A stretch of 64,000 nt of DNA from SZUA-430 sp044220975 (GCA_044220975.1 JBGAPZ010000017.1:1-64000), one strand, 5' to 3'; positions 51,909 to 61,246 are shown, counted from the stretch's first letter. Numbers and translations are program-made. Notes: generated from the sequence alone by a model not told the origin.

Positions 51909-52928
51909 CTAGTTAGCCGACGCGTCAGGCACGCCAACGGTGATGCTGACGTTGTTGCCCACTGCGGTTGCAACCGAGCTGACGATCGGACGGCCGAGCG
52001 TGGCCGACAGGTCATCCGTGTTCGGAGACAGGTTCTTGTAGTCGTTGAGAGACACGTCGCAGACGTTCGACACCGCCGATACGTTCGCGTAAGCGAACTG
52101 GGTGATGTCGGCGATCAGCACGTGGTTGCTCAGCAAACCACCCGGATCACGCGGTCCCGGCGGGGTGCAATTGTCACCCCGGCAAGTGCTGATCAGGCTA
52201 GCTGAATCGGGGCCACCCGTACCATCGACGTTCGACTTCAGCGTGACGCTGATGTTGTTCGCCACGGCGGTCGCAGAACTATCGACCGTCGCATTACGGA
52301 TGTTCCAGACGTTCGACTCTGCCGAAATCTCGGCAGGCGTCAAAGCGCCGACGATTGCGCCCAACGAGAACAGCAGGGCGAGGTCGGTATGCAGGTTACC
52401 GGAATGACGACCGTCGTACGAGTCGACGTCCGTTCCCGGCATTGCCGTCTTCAGTGTGCAGCGGATGTCGCAGCCGTATTCGTCATTGAACCGCGTATTC
52501 GCCACAAATTGACCGTCGTGCAGGAACACCGGAACATCGGACGTGATGCTCTGGTTGTTTCCGACGGCGGTTGCTGCGCTGACGACCGACGGAAGATCGA
52601 CGGTGGCGTCAAACGAGCCGCAGATGATGATCGGGCGGCAATACACGTACTGGATATCAAAGCCCGGATCGTACTGGTTGTTATTGATGCCATGCACATT
52701 CGAGTTAGCAGTCACGTTGCCGAAGAAGATTTGAAGCTTCTCGACTTCGACAAGGCCCGTGGACTTGAGGTCGATGTCGATGTCCACATCGATATCGACG
52801 TGTTCGCGCACGTCCTTCGTCCACGACCAACTCACGTTGTCGAACGCCATGGCAGGAGTTGCCATAGCGCAGACTGTGAGAACGCCGAGGCTAGCCGCTA
52901 GGGTCCTCGCACTCTTTAGCGTCTTCAT
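51909..52928 (-). CDS. Exported protein with three curlin-like repeats (HfaD-like candidate)
   Basis: A 339-residue secreted protein (signal peptide 1-28, ending AMA). An acidic Asp/Val stretch (about 43-54) is followed by three copies of a two-part motif: part A NVTANSNVHGI / EISAESNVWNI / NVSAVSNVCDV (near residues 71, 203, 285) and part B SAATAVGNNQSI / SSATAVANNISV / SVATAVGNNVSI (near 115, 217, 318). Such Asn/Ser/Val repeats resemble curlin and holdfast-anchor proteins. Its ATG overlaps the stop of the CsgG-like gene (ATGA), so it is the prime candidate cargo or partner of that exporter. The family link to HfaD is inference. Confidence 0.7.
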   Translation of the reverse strand: MKTLKSARTLAASLGVLTVCAMATPAMAFDNVSWSWTKDVREHVDIDVDIDIDLKSTGLVEVEKLQIFFGNVTANSNVHGINNNQYDPGFDIQYVYCRPIIICGSFDATVDLPSVVSAATAVGNNQSITSDVPVFLHDGQFVANTRFNDEYGCDIRCTLKTAMPGTDVDSYDGRHSGNLHTDLALLFSLGAIVGALTPAEISAESNVWNIRNATVDSSATAVANNISVTLKSNVDGTGGPDSASLISTCRGDNCTPPGPRDPGGLLSNHVLIADITQFAYANVSAVSNVCDVSLNDYKNLSPNTDDLSATLGRPIVSSVATAVGNNVSITVGVPDASAN

Positions 52929-53773
52929 TTAGTGGTCTCCCCATTAGGTTTCAGCTGCTCTAGATAAGACGACACGTGGTCGTTCTCTACGAGGGCGCAG
53001 CTAGGGTCCCTCGGTAGCCTCAAAAAGTCTGTCATGATCTGATAGACGGCCATTTCGGCGACCGTGCGCACGCCCAACTGAAGTGGCTCGTTGCGCACGT
53101 GTCCGGCCTCGAGTTCGACGAGCGTCGAATCCCAAAACCTGAAAACGTCCGCTTCCACTTCGTAGCCGTAGATCTGCTTCTGCAGCGACGACACGTATGA
53201 AACGGCAAAGTTCTTCGAGTTGATGACGCGCAGGTCCAGCGCGACGTTCACGACCGCCATGCGTGCGCCGCCACCCACGCCGACGCGCAAGCCGATGCCG
53301 CCGGTCACGATGTTGTAGTTGAGCTCTGTAAGAGCGCCGACGACGATAAAGTCGGTCGCCGGCAGTTTGCCGAACGCATCGACCGAGCGGCTCAGACGGT
53401 TCTGCTCAGCGAGCTTCACTTCGGCCAGCGGTATCCGAAGGTCGTACCGCTCAACCAGGTGCGCCTTGCCGGTTTTGTACAGCGCGCTCATCACCATTTC
53501 GGCGGCGCCCTGCGTCAAGTTGTTCCCCGACTTGTCGTAATAGGAAACCTGCCCTGTCTTGTCGGCGATCTCGCCCACCGCAAATACCGGCAAATTGCTC
53601 GCCGAAACGCTCTGCAGCTTTCTCAAGCACTGGCTGTAAGGCGTGTCGTTGCTGGTCACCGGATAGACGATCAACGGCTTCACGCCGGTGGCGTCGCCGG
53701 GGGCAAGCCCCGCACAAGATGTCAAAGCTGTCGTAAACAGAAACCCAAGTCCTAGTGCCGCAAGGCGCTTCAT
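52925..53773 (-). CDS. CsgG/HfaB family outer-membrane lipoprotein
   Basis: A 282-residue lipoprotein: ATG 53773 gives a signal with lipobox LTSC (C20). The rest follows CsgG/HfaB: VFAVGEIADKTGQVSYY, NLTQGAAEMVMSALYKTGKA, HLVERYDLRIPLAEVKLAEQ, then DFIVVGALTELNYNIVTGGI, VALDLRVINSKNFAVSYVSS, QIYGYEVEADVFRF and NEPLQLGVRTVAEMAVYQIM. CsgG is the nonameric pore exporting curli subunits; HfaB anchors the Caulobacter holdfast. Which of the two this is cannot be decided here. Coupled to the repeat protein and followed by a small exported protein and two TPR genes. Confidence 0.9.
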   Translation of the reverse strand: MKRLAALGLGFLFTTALTSCAGLAPGDATGVKPLIVYPVTSNDTPYSQCLRKLQSVSASNLPVFAVGEIADKTGQVSYYDKSGNNLTQGAAEMVMSALYKTGKAHLVERYDLRIPLAEVKLAEQNRLSRSVDAFGKLPATDFIVVGALTELNYNIVTGGIGLRVGVGGGARMAVVNVALDLRVINSKNFAVSYVSSLQKQIYGYEVEADVFRFWDSTLVELEAGHVRNEPLQLGVRTVAEMAVYQIMTDFLRLPRDPSCALVENDHVSSYLEQLKPNGETTK

Positions 53774-54197
53774 CGGTTCCACCCCATTTCGCGTGGCGGA
53801 GGATTCCATCACCTCGCCTCGCTATTCGGGCGGGAAATTACTTGGTGTTCGCGAGCGTCTGAAATGGAGACAAAGGCTGAGACTTCCGAGCCTTCCGAAT
53901 TACCCCACCAGCGCGCTAGCCTGTCGAAACACACAGCGACTCAAAAGCATCACCATTTGATGTACTCCGATCGCGTCACGACTTCCGGCCAATACCGATC
54001 AGTTGATGCAGAGCCCACGAACCTGCACGTTAGAAGTGCGCGTATCCCCTGTTTTTCAACAGCCCGATCCATTCGAGACCCGAGCCACTTACTTTAGTGG
54101 TACACGCGAATACTCGCTTCACGTGCCGCCATTCCTTTGCAATGCTTCCAAGGCGAGTCGCGCCGAGTGCGGCACAACCCTACGCTCCGAGGAAACC
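53774..54197. other. Divergent intergenic region of the CsgG-like operon
   Basis: About 424 bases between the CsgG-like gene and an exported protein gene on the other strand. AT-richer than its surroundings; short frames here have no ribosome site. It presumably carries both promoters, but I cannot pick out a defined operator. Confidence 0.4.
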
Positions 54198-54773
54198 ATG
54201 AACGTAACACGCAAACTTGCGACGGTTATCACAGCAGCTGCATTCAGCATCAGCTGCACGGCGATCGCAGCCGCTGGCGAGAACTATACGTTCCCAAGCG
54301 CGAGCGGTGTGCAGCTATCAGCATCGCCGGCACCCGGCTTCGTCTCGCCCCAGCCGAATGTTCCGGGCGTGAGCGTCGCTAACACGTTCGTTTACGGCCA
54401 GCCCGCGCTCGCGCGACATGAATTGCCGTTGCCCCCACCGGGTTACGCTGGCGGGCCGGCACCTGGGGTTCCCTACGCGAACCGGTTGATGAGCCACGCG
54501 TTGATGGTGGCTCCATACGCTAACTACGCTGCCGATTACGCGCGCCTGTTCGCGCCAAACTACGCAGTGAGCGCGTGGACCGATCGCGTATTTGGCGTCG
54601 TGGATAGCGGCTATTCAGCCGTCGACGGCTGGACGGCGGCAGCCTACGGCATGCCGCGTCTGCAAGGCTCGCAGCGGTATCGAGAATCTTCGCCAGATCT
54701 TACACTGATGCCGACGTTCCGTGCGCACCCTGAGCTCGATCGCAACCCAACATTTAGGAATGGCGGCAATTAG
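54198..54773 (+). CDS. Exported Pro/Ala/Tyr-rich protein of unknown function
   Basis: A 191-residue protein with a signal peptide (about 1-26, ending AIAAA). The mature region is rich in Pro, Ala, Gly and Tyr (LPLPPPGYAGGPAPG; APYANYAADYARLFAPNYAV) and has no cysteine. GAGGAA sits just upstream of ATG 54198. No family recognised. Its position, divergent from the CsgG-like operon, suggests a surface or matrix role, but that is inference. Confidence 0.65.
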   Translation: MNVTRKLATVITAAAFSISCTAIAAAGENYTFPSASGVQLSASPAPGFVSPQPNVPGVSVANTFVYGQPALARHELPLPPPGYAGGPAPGVPYANRLMSHALMVAPYANYAADYARLFAPNYAVSAWTDRVFGVVDSGYSAVDGWTAAAYGMPRLQGSQRYRESSPDLTLMPTFRAHPELDRNPTFRNGGN

Positions 54774-54784
54774 GGAACAATCGC

Positions 54785-55483
54785 TTACGCGGGTTTCGCG
54801 CGTCCATTCCGCGCGCCGTTGTTGGCATTTGTTAAGCCGTGTTGCACGGCCCAGATGGCAACTTGTGTGCGGTTCGTCGCGCCGAGTTTGCGCAACACCG
54901 TCTTTAAGTGGACTTTGACCGTCGCCTCTGTGATCAAAAGCTCTTTGGCGATGGCCTTATTCGAATGGCCGTCGGCAAGGCCACGAATTATGTCGAGTTC
55001 GCGCTGTGACAGGGCGACGTCACCCACGCGCACGCGCTCGCTTGTACCAGACTGATTGGTGCGCATCGCGCCCAAAAAATCGGTCAGCATGCTCGGGAAG
55101 ACTTTCTCTCCTAGAGCCACAAGGCGAAGCGACTCAATCAAAGCACTCGCGGTAATGCTCTTGAGCAGGTAGCCATCGGCTCCAGCGCCGAACATGTCGG
55201 CCAAATGAGAAAGCTCCGCAGATTCAGCGAACACGACCATTCGCGCTTGAGGCTGCGCTGACTTCAACGCGGCGACAGCCTCGGCACCTTGCGCAAAGTC
55301 GAGAATGATGATGTTCGGCGAGGGTCCCCCATTGGAACCGTTCCGCGTCAACTCGTCGACAGTCCCGGCTTCGGCGGCGATGTGGAAGCCATTGCCGTCC
55401 AACTGAGAGCGCAAGCCGGAGCGCAGCAACGGGTGCGCATCGACGAGCCAAACGACGGTATGTTCCACCAATGCCCCCCGCAT
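54785..55483 (-). CDS. NarL/FixJ-type response regulator
   Basis: A 232-residue regulator: receiver domain (about 8-125) with the phospho-acceptor in NIIILDFAQGAE and the Lys in GYLLKSITASAL, and a LuxR-type helix-turn-helix (about 150-212; LSQRELDIIRGLADGHSNKA, ITEATVKVHLKTVLRKLGAT). The acidic pocket is reduced: VWLVDAHPLLRSG has one Asp where two acidic residues are usual. No kinase is adjacent on the same strand. It is convergent with the Pro/Ala-rich exported protein and downstream of the FadL-desaturase-hydrolase operon. Confidence 0.9.
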   Translation of the reverse strand: MRGALVEHTVVWLVDAHPLLRSGLRSQLDGNGFHIAAEAGTVDELTRNGSNGGPSPNIIILDFAQGAEAVAALKSAQPQARMVVFAESAELSHLADMFGAGADGYLLKSITASALIESLRLVALGEKVFPSMLTDFLGAMRTNQSGTSERVRVGDVALSQRELDIIRGLADGHSNKAIAKELLITEATVKVHLKTVLRKLGATNRTQVAIWAVQHGLTNANNGARNGRAKPA

Positions 55484-55704
55484 CGTGTTCTCTTCTTTTC
55501 TTCATCGAGCTTACGCTCGAGAACCCATCGGGATGGCAAGCAACCATACCCAGCGGCTAGTCCCTAAATAGGGTTATGTAACTTTAGATGTAAACCGCTC
55601 GCGTGGGAACGGCTCAGTGACGAACGCAACAACTTGATCTGAATTTCTTCCCATCATGTGGATTAACCATGAAGCACATTGCACTGCGCGACCGCAATCG
55701 CATC

Positions 55705-56439
55705 TCACACGCGTGCGACGAATTCACGGATCGTCCTTAGAACGGACAGAGAATCGTCACGAAACGCACCGTGGCCGCAGTTCTTGAATACACGAAGGGT
55801 TCCCAGCCCAGCATTGAGGCAAGTCAAGATCTCCTCGGCCAAATGTGGAGGCGTGATCGGATCTTGAGCACCCGCCAAGACCAGCGTCGGACACAGGATT
55901 TTGTTCAGGACAGGCCGAAAATCCATCCGCCGGATCTCGCGGTCAGGCAGCGAAAAATGGCGGTAGACCTCGCGCCGCGTAATCGCACGAGCGCGCGCAT
56001 CATCGCCACCCGCGCGCACCGTCGTGTTGTACAGCGGCATACAGATGCGCATGTACGTGTCGAATTCCTCATCACTCCCGGACATCCACATGCGTTCCGC
56101 CGCCGCGAAAGCATCCTCCCCGCCCTTTGCGCGAAACAAGGCCAAGCTCGCATCCAAGTCCATGCGCGCTGCTGTGCTTGACAACACTAGAGCGCGCGGA
56201 TGTTCCGGGTGACGCGTCGCGTAGGATTGGCTGCGTCCGTTTCCGCGATGATCGATGTAGACGACCTGCGCGATGTCAGCGAACTCATCGAAGTCCCCGC
56301 GCAATCCCGTGTGATCGAAGCCCGGCCCTCCGTGCATCACGATTAAAGTGGGCTTCTCGCGCATTCGCGGGCCATCGGCCTCGAGTTTCGAGCCCACGAC
56401 ATCGAAGAAAATGCGCTGCTCGCCGAGCCGGACAAACAT
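55705..56439 (-). CDS. Alpha/beta hydrolase lacking its nucleophile segment
   Basis: A 244-residue member of the proline-iminopeptidase-like hydrolases. The oxyanion motif HGGPG (36-40) and DHRGNGRS (63-70) are intact and the C-terminal acid/base region (VLAGAQDPITPP; NCGHGAF) is present. Between them, GNGRSQ joins directly to SYATRHPEHPRALVLSS, omitting the roughly 50 residues that normally carry the GxSxGG nucleophile elbow. The frame is maintained, so this is an in-frame deletion; without the serine it should be catalytically dead. 40 bp downstream of the desaturase gene. Confidence 0.85.
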   Translation of the reverse strand: MFVRLGEQRIFFDVVGSKLEADGPRMREKPTLIVMHGGPGFDHTGLRGDFDEFADIAQVVYIDHRGNGRSQSYATRHPEHPRALVLSSTAARMDLDASLALFRAKGGEDAFAAAERMWMSGSDEEFDTYMRICMPLYNTTVRAGGDDARARAITRREVYRHFSLPDREIRRMDFRPVLNKILCPTLVLAGAQDPITPPHLAEEILTCLNAGLGTLRVFKNCGHGAFRDDSLSVLRTIREFVARV

Positions 56440-56479
56440 CGAAGGACACCCTTACAGCGTTGGCAATATAGCGTGCGAT

Positions 56480-57544
56480 CTACGCAGCGATGTCTTGAAC
56501 TGCTTCTGCCGCATCGACATCGGCAAAGCGGCGCCACCGGCTGTGCCGCGGATCGAAGAGTTGGCATTCGCGCGTCAACTGCAGATGATAGCTGGGTGAC
56601 CAAACACGCACGAGCTGTTTACCGCTCATCTCTTCGACAGCGGCCTGCGCTGCCTTCAGCTCTTGCAGCGGTATTCCGACATGAATGTGGTGGGCTTGAT
56701 GCTGCATGATACGGTGAAACAAGCGGTCGATGACTTCCGGCAGGACGACATGCACCGTACCCGCCATGGATTGTTCAACCGTCGAGGGCACCCCCGTGGG
56801 CATTACCCAACGGACGTCCGGCCCGGTGTGTTGCACGATCGAGAGAAACGAGATGAACACGTTCCAAATGAAGAACGGAATGGCGAAGCCGAACACCAGC
56901 GCATTCGCGGCCGCGCGCCAAAGGCTGCCGTCCCCCGCGGCAATGAGCGAAACGTATGTGCCGAGCGCAACGAACAGCACAAAGTAAACATAGACGAGAA
57001 TCAGATCGAACCAGACGCGTGGCGTCATCGGCGGCGTCTTTTGCCAAAACGGCAAAAGCATTTGCGGAACCCAAATATCCACGAGATAGAAGAAGGGTTG
57101 GCCCCATAGGCTCCGCATGAACCGGTAGTAGACTTTTTTCCCGGCTGGGGCGCTACGGTATTCTTCGACGGACATCGGCGAAAATGCGTTGTCCACCCCG
57201 ATCTGCGCCGTGAAGCGGTGATGAACGCGATTGTGGTGGTGCTCCCAAAGGACGAACGGATGCAGCGCCGGCAGGAAAGCAATCGTTCCGCAAATCCGGT
57301 TCAAGAGCTTGCTTGCCGAAAAGCTCTGATGCCCCGCATCATGTCCCGCGATCGCCGCGAGTGAGATCATGGTTCCCGCGCCGAATCCGAAGATCAACTT
57401 GAGCGAGAGCGCATCGGCGACCAGCGCGCCGTACACAAACACCGCATACACGAACAGATCGACGGTCAAATAGGCAAGCGAACGCCCAACCGAACGTCGC
57501 GCGAAGGGCGCTAGCGCCATGCGATCGATGTTCTGATATGCCAT
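56480..57544 (-). CDS. Fatty acid desaturase
   Basis: A 354-residue membrane di-iron enzyme. The three histidine boxes are HDAGH, HHHNRVHH and HQAHH, spaced among four main membrane helices, as in acyl-lipid or acyl-CoA desaturases. It inserts a double bond into a fatty acyl chain. ATG 57544 (MAYQNIDRM) is chosen over a longer frame. Located between the FadL-type gene (96 bp upstream) and the truncated hydrolase. Confidence 0.92.
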   Translation of the reverse strand: MAYQNIDRMALAPFARRSVGRSLAYLTVDLFVYAVFVYGALVADALSLKLIFGFGAGTMISLAAIAGHDAGHQSFSASKLLNRICGTIAFLPALHPFVLWEHHHNRVHHRFTAQIGVDNAFSPMSVEEYRSAPAGKKVYYRFMRSLWGQPFFYLVDIWVPQMLLPFWQKTPPMTPRVWFDLILVYVYFVLFVALGTYVSLIAAGDGSLWRAAANALVFGFAIPFFIWNVFISFLSIVQHTGPDVRWVMPTGVPSTVEQSMAGTVHVVLPEVIDRLFHRIMQHQAHHIHVGIPLQELKAAQAAVEEMSGKQLVRVWSPSYHLQLTRECQLFDPRHSRWRRFADVDAAEAVQDIAA

Positions 57545-57640
57545 TGCTGCTCCGACACCGGCTGTCTGCCTGCGAGCCCAATGAATACAACAAATTGCGC
57601 CCGTGCGCCAACGAACGTCTGCGCTCAATTCGTTAACCGG

Positions 57641-58990
57641 CTAGCGAACGGTCAGTTGAAACGAGATCATATCCGCGTCGGCATCGGTTTGGCCGGCAAG
57701 ATTGCCCCGGACTTCATTGCCGGACGTCGTCGAAGAGAGGCCTATCGGCTCCTCCGGGAACATGAGCCGCGCGTAACCGAACTGCAGGCTCACAGCATCT
57801 GACAGATCATGATGAACGCCGAAAGCAATCCAGGTGCGATCGGAATCCGGTATCCGCGGGTCGCGCGTGCGGTCCCGCGTCGGGCTTTCGTCGAACGCGA
57901 CGCCAGCGCGGAAAATCCAGTCGCGTTGAGGTTGGTAGCGCACACCGACGGCGCCCAGCCAAGTGTCCTTCCAGTCATATGTCTGAAAACTATCGGGCTG
58001 GGCCGGATTGGCGAATCCAACCCGCAGCGTCTCGAACGCGCTCCATTGCGTGAAACCCGCTTCCGCGAGGAGAGCAAGCTGTGGCGTAACCGCAAGGCTG
58101 GCGCCAACGGACGCTACAGCTGGTGTTGTCAATTTGGCGCGGCCACGTGTGTCAACGAACGCACCGGTCGCACCGGAGAGCACGGATCCGATACCGAAAG
58201 TGTCCAACACGAAATCGACATCCCCGGTCAGCTCATGCGCGATCGCCGAGCGATAGGTGGCGCCCAACGTCAAGCTGTCTGACGGCGACCACAGCGCGCC
58301 AGCGACAAATCCAAAACCCCAATCGCTGGCATTAAACTCGACGAAGCCGTCCTGAGTTCCTGGCACCGCACCGGCGACGCTGTTCGCAAGTCCGATTGTT
58401 CCGAAGTCGATGGCGTTCGAAAGTGTGCCCCTCGCGTACTGCGCCTGCGCACCTGCAGACAAAACAAGATCCTCAGTTACCCGATAGGCAATCGAAGGTG
58501 CGACATTGATCGTCAAGAGTTTGGACTCGATCGCGTAGTATCGCCCAGCCCACGTCGGTCCGTAGCGCGTGCCCAGCCCCCACGGAACGCTCACGCTCAA
58601 CCCAAAGGTTAAGTCTTCTGTCGCCCTCGCCCGAACCGAAAGGCCGGGCTCATAGGCATCGAGGATGAAATCGTCCGGGGTGGTGCGTCCCCCGGTTGGC
58701 GTCGCGAATGATGTTGTAGCTGTCGTGTACGATGCATCCGACGTCGGATAGATCGCGTTCGCCGTAAACTGAAAGTCCCAGTTCGACACGCCCGAGCTAG
58801 CGGCGGGATTGGTTGCAAGAAAGCCCGGCGCATCGGCCTGCGCACTCGCGCCGGCAAAAGCCGACGACGTTGCATCGAAACCGTATTCGCGCAGGGCAAA
58901 ACCGGCCGCCTGGGCATTTGAGGCCGCAGCGGCAACAAAGCAAGCGATCGCGACCGCTCGCACGCGAACTCGTTTACAGAACGTTTGCAC
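57641..58990 (-). CDS. FadL/OmpP1/TodX outer-membrane transporter
   Basis: A 14-strand outer-membrane barrel for long-chain fatty acids or other hydrophobic molecules. The mature N-terminus AGFALREYGFDATSSAFAGA, then ADAPGFLATNPAA, is the FadL signature (the NPA hatch region), and the chain ends with an alternating strand MISFQLTVR. A signal peptide precedes it. GTG 58990 is a likely start; GTG 58999 and upstream starts are also in frame. First gene of the desaturase/hydrolase operon and divergent from a histidine kinase. Confidence 0.9.
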   Translation of the reverse strand: MQTFCKRVRVRAVAIACFVAAAASNAQAAGFALREYGFDATSSAFAGASAQADAPGFLATNPAASSGVSNWDFQFTANAIYPTSDASYTTATTSFATPTGGRTTPDDFILDAYEPGLSVRARATEDLTFGLSVSVPWGLGTRYGPTWAGRYYAIESKLLTINVAPSIAYRVTEDLVLSAGAQAQYARGTLSNAIDFGTIGLANSVAGAVPGTQDGFVEFNASDWGFGFVAGALWSPSDSLTLGATYRSAIAHELTGDVDFVLDTFGIGSVLSGATGAFVDTRGRAKLTTPAVASVGASLAVTPQLALLAEAGFTQWSAFETLRVGFANPAQPDSFQTYDWKDTWLGAVGVRYQPQRDWIFRAGVAFDESPTRDRTRDPRIPDSDRTWIAFGVHHDLSDAVSLQFGYARLMFPEEPIGLSSTTSGNEVRGNLAGQTDADADMISFQLTVR

Positions 58991-59189
58991 CCCCGCCACC
59001 CCCAATGGCGACCCAATCTTTGCGCCAAAACCGGGTGCGCGGCCAGCCCACAAAATCGGTGCCTGTACCGAAACGGACCCCTTGGTTACCAAATCTCAAC
59101 GCATTGGTTGCGTAAGAGCGTCCTTAACTCGTCTGGGGCTAGAATTTGCCTGGAAACCTGGTGAAAGCAGGTTGGTGGGGACTGCCAAA

Positions 59190-60620
59190 GTGAACGCCGC
59201 GCGAGCAGCCAACTCGGGAGACCGGTTCGCCCTGAACCGCTTCTTGCTCGTGTTCAAAAACGAGGAGGTCGAGCGCGACTTCGCGAGTCGCTCGTTCCGA
59301 CAATCAATCCATTTCATTCGGCTCTATCTGATCGCAGCCGTGATCTTGTACTCGGCATTCGGCGTCCTCGACGCTGTGGTGGCTGTCGAATATCACCCCG
59401 TACTGCTGCTCATTCGCTACGGCTTTTCCGTACCCATCATTATCGCCATCCTGGGACTGTCCTTCACCGCATCGTTCGAACGTTTCGTCCAGCCGGCACT
59501 TGCGGCGGCAATGGTCGCGGGCGGTCTCGGCGTGATCCTGATGACGGCAGTCCTCGGCCCGCCGTTCAACAGCCAATACTACGCCGGTCTGATCATGGTC
59601 GTGATCTATTCCGGAAGCCTGTTGGGTTTGCGCTTCTCGCTCTCCCTTGCCGTCACGATCGGTCTGTGGGCGTGCTACCAGTTGGTCGCGCTCTACATCA
59701 ATCCGATCCCGATGAGCGAGTACATCTCCAACAACTTCTTCCTCGGAATGGCGACGGGCGTCGGCTGCTTTTGCAGCTACATCCTGGAAACGCACATTCG
59801 CAACAACTACGTTGCGCAAAAAGTCATCGAGCAGAAGAACCATGTGATGAAAGCGCTGCTCGATGAAGCCGAAGCAGCGAACCGGGCAAAGAGCGAATTC
59901 CTAGCCGTGATGAGTCACGAGCTGCGCACGCCGCTGAACGCAATTCTGGGCTTCTCCGAATTGTTCAAACAGCAGCTGATGGGCCCGCTCGGCTCACCCA
60001 AGTACGTCGAGTACGCGGCCGACATTCACAGCAGCGGCCAGCATCTGCTCGCCATCATCAACGACATTCTGGATCTGGCGAAGGCGGAGGCCGGAAAACT
60101 GGATCTCTTCGAAAGCACGTTCGACCTCAACGCGCTCGTCGACAAGACGTTGCGAATGTGCACGCAGAAGGCACAGGAAGGTCAGATCGAGCTTGCATTC
60201 ACGGGCGCGACTGGCAACCACGAAGTCTATGCCGACGAACGCCTGATCCGCCAGGTCACGCTCAACCTCGTTTCTAACGCGATTAAGTTTACGCCGCCCG
60301 GCGGCCGGGTCGAAGTCGTCGCCCAAACGTCGCACACGCACGGTGTCGTCCTGAAAATCAAGGACTCCGGAATCGGCATACCGACCTCCGATCTCGAGCG
60401 GGTCCTGCGGCCGTTCGAACAAGTGGAGAGCGCAACGGCACGCCGCCACGGGGGCACGGGTCTAGGCCTCCCCTACTCGAAGAAGATCATCGAGATCCAC
60501 GGCGGCTCGCTGACGCTGACAAGCCAAGAGAATGTTGGCACCACGGTCCGCGTCGACCTCCCCGCCTCGCGTGTCCGCGCCCCGAAATTGCCGACGTCGC
60601 ACCTCAGAGAAGCGGTCTAG
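59190..60620 (+). CDS. Multi-pass sensor histidine kinase
   Basis: A 476-residue kinase with six membrane helices (about residues 40-195) and no obvious extra sensor domain, a coiled linker, HisKA with H243 in SHELRTPLNAILGFSELF and a complete HATPase (NLVSNAIKFTPPGG, DSGIGIP, FEQVES, GTGLGL). The membrane block is presumably the sensor, as in lipid- or hydrophobic-signal kinases. GTG 59190 is a likely start (MNAARAANS when read as Met); TTG/GTG 15-18 bases upstream are alternatives. Divergent from the FadL operon by 200 bp; no receiver gene is directly attached. Confidence 0.9.
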   Translation: MNAARAANSGDRFALNRFLLVFKNEEVERDFASRSFRQSIHFIRLYLIAAVILYSAFGVLDAVVAVEYHPVLLLIRYGFSVPIIIAILGLSFTASFERFVQPALAAAMVAGGLGVILMTAVLGPPFNSQYYAGLIMVVIYSGSLLGLRFSLSLAVTIGLWACYQLVALYINPIPMSEYISNNFFLGMATGVGCFCSYILETHIRNNYVAQKVIEQKNHVMKALLDEAEAANRAKSEFLAVMSHELRTPLNAILGFSELFKQQLMGPLGSPKYVEYAADIHSSGQHLLAIINDILDLAKAEAGKLDLFESTFDLNALVDKTLRMCTQKAQEGQIELAFTGATGNHEVYADERLIRQVTLNLVSNAIKFTPPGGRVEVVAQTSHTHGVVLKIKDSGIGIPTSDLERVLRPFEQVESATARRHGGTGLGLPYSKKIIEIHGGSLTLTSQENVGTTVRVDLPASRVRAPKLPTSHLREAV

Positions 60621-61216
60621 CGCAACAACGCGCGTAGCTTGGCTTCCGCCACGTTCTGATCTTCGCCATAGGCGATCGTTCCGCTCAACGCACCGTTAGC
60701 GTCGAGCAAGAACACGCTTGCCGCGTGGTCCATCGTGTAGCCATCGCCAGTACCGGATTTCGCGTAGTAGACGCCGAGTGGGCGGGCAATCGCCGAAATC
60801 TCATCCGCCGTTCCCGTAAGCCCCCGAATGCGAGGGTCGAACGAGGATAGGTAGGTCTTGAGTAGCGCTGGCGTGTCGCGCTCGGGATCGACCGTTACGA
60901 AGAACACGCCGAGCCGATCCCCATCGCCGCCCAAACGCGCCAGCAGCGCTGAGATCGACGTCAGCGTCGTCGGACATACATCGGGACAATAGGTGAATCC
61001 GAAGAACAAAACCGCGGGACGTCCCATAACGGCCTTCTCAGTGACGGTCGCGCCGTTTTGATCCGTCAGACGAAAGGACGCTATCGCCGCTCGCCCGAAA
61101 TGTGGCTCGGAATCACTTCGAAAGAGCCCAAGACCAACCGCCACCCAAGCGAAGGCGACAAGCGCAATCAGCGCGAACGCCCCATAGCGGATTGTGCGCA
61201 GCACTTCGACATTCAT
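60617..61216 (-). CDS. SCO1/SenC family copper protein
   Basis: A 199-residue membrane-anchored thioredoxin-fold protein (helix about 12-32). The copper site is complete: GFTYCPDVCPTTL gives CxxxC, and YTMDHAASVFLLD the histidine. SCO proteins deliver copper to the CuA site of cytochrome oxidase or act as thiol reductases. It lies 30 bp after the PilZ-methyltransferase gene on the same strand, away from any oxidase genes, and overlaps the convergent histidine kinase by 4 bp. Confidence 0.93.
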   Translation of the reverse strand: MNVEVLRTIRYGAFALIALVAFAWVAVGLGLFRSDSEPHFGRAAIASFRLTDQNGATVTEKAVMGRPAVLFFGFTYCPDVCPTTLTSISALLARLGGDGDRLGVFFVTVDPERDTPALLKTYLSSFDPRIRGLTGTADEISAIARPLGVYYAKSGTGDGYTMDHAASVFLLDANGALSGTIAYGEDQNVAEAKLRALLR

Positions 61217-61246
61217 GTAAATAGTACCCGAAAATCGGGGGCGAAT

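Noticed and set aside
51375..52205. 276-codon plus-strand frame antisense to the small exported protein and repeat protein.
   Set aside because: The opposite strand has signal peptides, a lipobox operon and coupled starts; this frame is an Arg-rich shadow.
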